Under the pieces are notes generated by a model. The model did not search any database. It had not been told where the DNA came from and was given only the letters and a program-made list of their open reading frames with translations. Both the position numbers and the translations under genes were made by a program. A stretch of DNA of 46,721 nt. Origin: Alphaproteobacteria bacterium (GTDB taxonomy: Bacteria; Pseudomonadota; Alphaproteobacteria; RF32; CAG-239). The first letter of the stretch is position 1. Each line of letters begins with the position of its first letter. The stretch spans positions 1 through 46,721 of the forward strand of contig JAGBHO010000027.1 in NCBI GenBank assembly GCA_017935485.1, in the 5' to 3' direction. Of this stretch, positions 42,566 to 46,721 are shown in pieces.

Positions 42566-44142
42566 TATTTTTTTCCTTTTTTCAAAATTATGGCGGCAAT
42601 TTCCATAATGTCAAGTACGCCTGTCAGTTTGGCCATTATAGCAAAACTTATCAGGCTGATAAAGCACAAAATTGCAAAAACCGGAATTTTTATCAGGTAT
42701 GGCGTGTCAAGCCAATTGCCAAGACAAGTGTTAGCGGTATGTTGGCTCAAAATCAGGACGGCGCCCATTACCAGAGAGGATAAAGTGATTTTTAAAATTT
42801 TAATGCTCAACGGGCGGGAAAAGCTCCAATAGCCGCGTTTTTTCAGCCCGTGGCAATATTGATACAAAGACACCAACGCGGCAATCGTGGTAGCGCTTGC
42901 AATGCCGACATGGCCGAAGGGTTTTATCAGCAGCAGGCTGAAAGCCAGATTGGTGATTAAAACGACAATGCTGTATTTTACCGGTGTGCGCGTGTCCCCG
43001 CGGGCAAAAAAATTGGGGGTAAGGGCTTTGACGATAACATAAAACGGCAAACCGACCGAATAGGCAATAACGGCCTGAGAAGTCATCAGCGTTTCAAAAG
43101 CGCCGAATCTTCCGTGTTGGAACAAAAGATTGATAATCGGGTCTGCCAATACGATTAAGGCTACCGCCGCCGGTATGGAAAGCAGGGCGCCGTATTCGAC
43201 GGCTTTGTTCTGGGTGCTTTCGGCCTGTACTTTTTCTCCGGCTTTGATGTGGCGTGAAAGAATCGGAAGCAGAGCCACGCTGATTGAGGCGCCGACAACC
43301 CCGAGCGGCAGCTGCTGCAGGCGGTTGGCATAGTAAAGCCAGGAAATGGCACCGGCTCCAACCAAAGATACCAGAATGGTGTCGACAACCATGTTAATCT
43401 GATAAACGCCGGCACCGAGAATGCCGGGTGCAATGCGCCGGAACAGCGTGCGAATATCCGGATTGCGAAAAATATTTAAAAAGTGATAATCAGGGCGGAG
43501 AGAAATATTTTCCCGCCGCAGAAAGAAACTCAGCCAGACGATTTCCAGAATTCCGGCAATAAAAACGCCCCAGGCCATGCCGTGAGCCGGCGTTATGCTG
43601 AACGGAACAAACATAAAAACCGAAGCAATCATGGTCAGGTTTAAGATGATTGAAGCAGCCGCCGGCGCGGCAAATCTGCCGAAAGAATTTAAGACTCCGG
43701 ACTGAAAGGAAACAACAGATACAAAAAACAAAAAAGGAAAGGTAATGCGTGACAACTGGGTTGCCAAAGCAATGTCTCCGCCTTTGGTAATAAAGCCCGG
43801 CGCCAGAAGCGGCGTAACCCAGGGCATGATAATTTCCATAAGCAAAACCAACAGGAACAGTACGAAAGCCAGAATCGAAATTGCCTGAGAAGCAAAATGC
43901 AAAGCCTTTTCTTTGTCTTCTGACACGAGCTTGTGCGAGAGCATGGGAACAAAAGCGCTGGTAAAAGCGCCCTCGGCAAACAGGTTGCGAAACAGGTTGG
44001 GCAGTTTGAACGCGACAAAAAATGCATCGGATACAGCGCCGGCACCTAAAAAATTTGCCAGAAACATATCACGGACAAATCCGGTCAGACGACTGATAAG
44101 CGTGATTCCGCCAAAAGCGGCAACTGATTTGAATAGTGACAT
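42565..44142 (-). CDS. murJ: Lipid II flippase MurJ
   Basis: The 525-residue MOP-superfamily protein has 14 membrane segments. The N-terminus has the diagnostic GGITLISRLTGFVRDMFLANFLGAGAVSDAFFVAFKLPNLFRNLFAEGAFTSAFVP, and ITFPFLFFVS and PGILGAGVYQINMVVDTILVS follow. MurJ moves lipid II to the periplasmic face for peptidoglycan synthesis. It heads the run murJ-DUF2333-nfu-bax. The ATG is preceded by AAGAGAACAAAA. Confidence 0.95.
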   Translation of the reverse strand: MSLFKSVAAFGGITLISRLTGFVRDMFLANFLGAGAVSDAFFVAFKLPNLFRNLFAEGAFTSAFVPMLSHKLVSEDKEKALHFASQAISILAFVLFLLVLLMEIIMPWVTPLLAPGFITKGGDIALATQLSRITFPFLFFVSVVSFQSGVLNSFGRFAAPAAASIILNLTMIASVFMFVPFSITPAHGMAWGVFIAGILEIVWLSFFLRRENISLRPDYHFLNIFRNPDIRTLFRRIAPGILGAGVYQINMVVDTILVSLVGAGAISWLYYANRLQQLPLGVVGASISVALLPILSRHIKAGEKVQAESTQNKAVEYGALLSIPAAVALIVLADPIINLLFQHGRFGAFETLMTSQAVIAYSVGLPFYVIVKALTPNFFARGDTRTPVKYSIVVLITNLAFSLLLIKPFGHVGIASATTIAALVSLYQYCHGLKKRGYWSFSRPLSIKILKITLSSLVMGAVLILSQHTANTCLGNWLDTPYLIKIPVFAILCFISLISFAIMAKLTGVLDIMEIAAIILKKGKK

Positions 44143-44262
44143 TTTTGTTCTCTTAAGACTTAATTTACCTGTTTTTAGCTACTATATATTATAAAAGTTA
44201 AAAAAGCGCATAAAAAAACTGAAAATTTCTGCTTCTTTTGAGGATAAACATCAAAATAACCG

Positions 44263-44291
44263 TTGACAAAAGTTTTTTAACTTGTGATAAT
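44263..44291 (+). promoter_or_regulatory. Predicted promoter of the 44329 gene
   Basis: TTGACA (44263-44268) and GATAAT (44286-44291) are separated by 17 nt, a near-consensus sigma-70 promoter. It overlaps the first in-frame ATG at 44284 and so argues for the later start at 44329. Confidence 0.75.
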
Positions 44292-44328
44292 GGACAAAAG
44301 AAAAGATGTTTCGTTACGGAGAGAATTA

Positions 44329-44700
44329 ATGGAAAAAGAGCAATTAAATAATGTAAAGGCACTGGGAAAAGGAAATAACGCCCAGACGAAACAGTTTGTT
44401 TTGAATAAAGGAATTTCCGGCATGATTGCAAGCGCGGGTTTGTCTAAAGCGGACGCGCAGCGGTCGGCTATGGCCAACAGTTTGGAACATAAAGGCCAGA
44501 TGGTTTATCTGGGCGGTGGAAAAGAACCGGAAGCTGACGCTTCTTTGTCTTTTCAGCTGAATAAAGCCCATAAAAAGGCCACGGTTTTATCTGCCGGCGG
44601 AATTTTTCGGGATGATGACAAGGCTAAAAAGATTGAACTGAAACTGGCAATGGAAGACCAAATTGCCGAACGTCTGAAAAATGACAAAGTCCGTGCTTAA
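44329..44700 (+). CDS. Small unknown protein
   Basis: The ATG at 44329 (after GGAGAGAATTA) gives 123 residues starting MEKEQLNNVKALGKGNNAQT. It is polar and helix-rich (KADAQRSAMANSLEHKGQMV; DDDKAKKIELKLAMEDQIAERL) without signal peptide, membrane segment or known motif. It may be a soluble helical protein that binds a partner. The promoter, ribosome site and strong terminator around it suggest a real, separately expressed gene. Confidence 0.6.
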   Translation: MEKEQLNNVKALGKGNNAQTKQFVLNKGISGMIASAGLSKADAQRSAMANSLEHKGQMVYLGGGKEPEADASLSFQLNKAHKKATVLSAGGIFRDDDKAKKIELKLAMEDQIAERLKNDKVRA

Positions 44701-44720
44701 ACATTTTTTGCATTGAATAT

Positions 44721-44755
44721 AAAAACCCCCGATTTGGTTAAAGTCGGGGGTTTTT
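44721..44755. terminator. Bidirectional terminator
   Basis: AAAAACCCCCGA (44721-44732) pairs with TCGGGGGTTTTT (44744-44755). It ends the 44329 gene and the convergent Cys-rich gene. Confidence 0.9.
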
Positions 44756-44768
44756 GTCAGTTTGAGCG

Positions 44769-46097
44769 TTAATAATACCGCGTTCCTGAAATATTACAGC
44801 GTCCGCTTCCCGAATCTCCCCATCCTGTCCAATTATTTGAACAGTGATCCGATCCGACTTCATGACCTCTGAAAGTTACACCGCCTTTGAAATAAACATT
44901 GGCACCGGAAGCTATCAGAACAGTATTCATTACTGTAACATGTCCATTGAATGTTATAGTGCCACTGTGAGCATAAATATTGCCGACAGATATATTCCCA
45001 TTAATAATCGTTCCGTTGCTATATTCGATTTCATTAATATAAGGATCGCCTGTAAAGTTATATGTTCCTCTCATTTGAAATACGCCAATCAGGCGGCGAC
45101 TGATGCCTGTTAACTCGCTATCAAGCCAGCGGTCGGCAAGAGGAAAGCACCACCATCCTCCAGAAGAAGCAATTGCTTCTTCTCCATTATGAATAGAAGT
45201 AACTTCTCCATTGGCGCGATAATAACCGCTTGAGCAGTCTTGCGTATTGGCTCCTGAAGTGTCCGGTTCAGGTTTTGGGCAGGCAGAACAGCATTTTCTG
45301 GTACCGCTACAGCCATCGGAACAGGAGTAAGTTCCGCAGGAACATCCGCTTTCATCACTGTAAGGCGTGCAGCATGATTGATAAGGATAATAACAAGTCT
45401 TTGTATTACATCCGTTACGGGTCGATCCGCCGCAACCTCCGGGGTTGGAAGTCGAAGTACCCGACGGACAGTTCATGTTGCAGGTGTAATAGCAGGCATA
45501 CTCACAGCCGTCGGTACCGTTCGTGCCATAAGATGAAGAAGTTAAAGACGTATAAGCCGGACAACCGGACGGCTTGCAGCAGGTACCATATGACGAATCA
45601 TAAGAACAGCGGCCTGAATTCTTTTTAAGCTTCTGACCTGACGGACAGGTTTTGGTAAAACCGGTTTCCTTACATGCCCGGTCATTGTCTCTTTTACAAC
45701 CTTTGTAAAGGGAACTGTAACTAGGACAGGGCTGGTCAACATAGTTCGGGATAGAACATGATGTTGTATTATATCCGTTTTGTTTACACCAAGTCTGAGC
45801 ATCGCATTTAAGATAATGATCATCCCGGTTACATTCCGCAACTTTAGCATAATACTGCGGACATTTACCGAAAGCGTAATAAGTAAAACCTTTGCTTTCA
45901 CAAAAGGCGGTATCCTCGTTCATATCCATATTACCGCCGCCACCGGCTAATTCTTCATCAGAGCAGTCCGGCAGGAAGCAAACGCCTGCAAAGGCGTTAG
46001 AAGGTGGGAGGAGAACCGAAAAGGCAGCGGCAACAGCAAAAGCTGACACCGCAGAGTTTAGTTTCATGTGTAGCATATTTCTGTTAATATTCTTCAT
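44769..46097 (-). CDS. Large cysteine-rich secreted protein, unknown function
   Basis: The ATG at 46097 (after GGGGAGGAAGCCG) gives 442 residues with a signal peptide (LNSAVSAFAVAAAFSVLLPPSNAFAG) ending near residue 37. The middle part (about 40-290) has some 40 cysteines in Cys-Pro and Cys-Cys motifs such as CPSGQKLKKNSGRC, CCTPY and CSDGCSGTRKCCSACP. The C-terminal 130 residues read as short beta strands (INGNISVGNIYAHSGTITFNG) as in a right-handed beta-helix or adhesin. I recognise no family. It may be a surface or secreted structural or adhesive protein. Its own promoter lies at 46218-46246. Confidence 0.72.
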   Translation of the reverse strand: MKNINRNMLHMKLNSAVSAFAVAAAFSVLLPPSNAFAGVCFLPDCSDEELAGGGGNMDMNEDTAFCESKGFTYYAFGKCPQYYAKVAECNRDDHYLKCDAQTWCKQNGYNTTSCSIPNYVDQPCPSYSSLYKGCKRDNDRACKETGFTKTCPSGQKLKKNSGRCSYDSSYGTCCKPSGCPAYTSLTSSSYGTNGTDGCEYACYYTCNMNCPSGTSTSNPGGCGGSTRNGCNTKTCYYPYQSCCTPYSDESGCSCGTYSCSDGCSGTRKCCSACPKPEPDTSGANTQDCSSGYYRANGEVTSIHNGEEAIASSGGWWCFPLADRWLDSELTGISRRLIGVFQMRGTYNFTGDPYINEIEYSNGTIINGNISVGNIYAHSGTITFNGHVTVMNTVLIASGANVYFKGGVTFRGHEVGSDHCSNNWTGWGDSGSGRCNISGTRYY

Positions 46098-46211
46098 CGG
46101 CTTCCTCCCCAAGCAGGCGTGCTTGACCCGGTCGTCTGTCAACGCCGCGCCAAAGCTTGCGCGTTGCTTTTTCTATTTCCGAACAGTCAAGTGCCCGGAA
46201 TGGTTAATACT
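46098..46211 (-). promoter_or_regulatory. Structured 5' leader of the Cys-rich protein gene
   Basis: The 114-nt leader contains CAACGC/GCGTTG (46140-46145 / 46161-46166) with an inner GCGC pair, and CAAGCA/TGCTTG (46110-46115 / 46120-46125). The latter directly adjoins, and shares a base with, the ribosome site at 46104-46110. Refolding there could control ribosome access. Confidence 0.45.
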
Positions 46212-46217
46212 AATGTC

Positions 46218-46246
46218 ACTATACCACAACAAAACGTTAGAGTCAA
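46218..46246 (-). promoter_or_regulatory. Promoter of the Cys-rich secreted protein gene
   Basis: TTGACT (46241-46246) and TATAGT (46218-46223) have a 17-nt spacer, close to the sigma-70 consensus. Confidence 0.75.
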
Positions 46247-46422
46247 TACATAATGAAAAGTTAGGTGAGGATTTTGGGCAGGGGATAGGAAAAGCAGAGA
46301 AGATTTTGGCTAATCAGAAAAGACTGAATTATAAACTTTTCGGCTGTAATCTCCTAAAACACAACCTCCCGTTCGGCACGGTTTGGATGCCCCTTGTGAA
46401 TGGTTAAAATTGACGCACCACC

Positions 46423-46442
46423 CCCTCTCTTGAAAGAGAGGG
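46423..46442. repeat. Palindrome CCCTCTCT...AGAGAGGG
   Basis: CCCTCTCT (46423-46430) pairs with AGAGAGGG (46435-46442) over TGAA. It begins a hairpin-rich repetitive tail that runs to the end of the window. Confidence 0.65.
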
Positions 46443-46458
46443 CTGGGGAGCGCTAAGT

Positions 46459-46486
46459 AAAAACAACCGCTGCTCCGGTTGTTTTT
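46459..46486. repeat. Palindromic element AAAACAACCG...CGGTTGTTTT, copy B
   Basis: This is the second copy of the element at 17272, with an 11-bp stem AAAAACAACCG (46459-46469) / CGGTTGTTTTT (46476-46486) and loop CTGCTC. Confidence 0.7.
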
Positions 46487-46721
46487 GTCTGCAAGCTCTT
46501 TGGAACATCTTGGCAAGCGAGGGAAGCGTTAGCAACCACGGCGAGCCTAGATGCCTAAGTTGACCCGCCCGATTACCGAATGATTTCTTAGCTTTTGGCC
46601 CAAAGAGGCGAATATTAAGTACTAAGCCTTGGAACGTAGTGACCTTAACTTTGGGCTGAAAGCTTAGAAAATGAGGTTGGGCTTGACTTTTGCTTACTTT
46701 TGGTCAAGCAAAAGTAAGAAA
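46487..46721. repeat. Gene-free repetitive tail with nested inverted repeats
   Basis: I find no gene from 46247 to the end. The last stretch contains CTTACTTTTG (46693-46702) and CAAAAGTAAG (46709-46718), a perfect 10-bp stem around GTCAAG, and an overlapping alternative pair CTTGAC (46682-46687) / GTCAAG (46703-46708). The element continues beyond the window edge. Confidence 0.55.

Noticed and set aside
46098..46211. GEMM-I (cyclic-di-GMP) riboswitch in the leader of the Cys-rich gene
   Set aside because: AAGC and ACCGGGTC pieces recall it, but the required receptor loop and P2/P3 layout cannot be drawn.

Overview
The window looks like part of the chromosome of an alphaproteobacterium, probably one of the small-genome, host-associated (gut-type) lineages. 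The pointers are a DUF2336 protein, an XRE regulator of the kind common in Alphaproteobacteria, an outer-membrane Gram-negative gene set (lpxC, bamD), the tRNA-Tyr/tRNA-Gly/tuf arrangement, and dispersed palindromes of the type written 'GTCATTGCCGGA...'. This assignment is inference from gene content; no rRNA is present. No CRISPR array, transposase, integrase or phage module is visible.

Left part (1-10.5 kb): a tRNA-Tyr/tRNA-Gly/tuf unit on the minus strand is followed by a plus-strand run of murQ (muropeptide recycling), rlmB (23S rRNA methylation), a Gld-type ABC ATPase, an unusually fused 1151-residue permease/GldG/DUF4340 protein, a cation diffusion facilitator, a secreted nitroreductase, a small secreted Cys-rich protein and a KefB-type antiporter.

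Accessory part (10.5-19 kb): three tandem paralogous minus-strand genes of unknown function share leader, N-terminus and spacer hairpin; the middle copy carries a nonsense codon and an internal in-frame duplication. Around them are hairpin-rich repeats, a tRNA-Ser with a broken partial copy beside it, and a tRNA-Gly whose 3' end and terminator are duplicated. Small membrane or unknown proteins, a Frm2/HBN1-like nitroreductase, an ASCH-like protein and a GT2/GtrA pair fill the rest.

Core part (19-33.2 kb): groES-groEL, a voltage-gated cation channel with an unusual filter, a prepilin peptidase, RNase P RNA, lpxC, bamD, recN, htpG, a 2[4Fe-4S] ferredoxin, an adenosine-kinase-like PfkB protein and typA. 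Both chaperone units (groESL, htpG) are preceded by sigma-32-like promoters with identical 14-nt spacing.

Right part (33.2-46.7 kb): a long, highly structured leader ending in an intrinsic terminator precedes an XRE regulator and is the strongest candidate for undescribed RNA-based regulation. Then come a 679-residue unknown charged protein, gloB, a GAF/HD-GYP protein, a DUF2336 protein, and a tight murJ-DUF2333-nfu-bax operon. The window ends with a small unknown protein, a Cys-rich secreted protein with a structured 5' leader, and a hairpin-rich repetitive tail.
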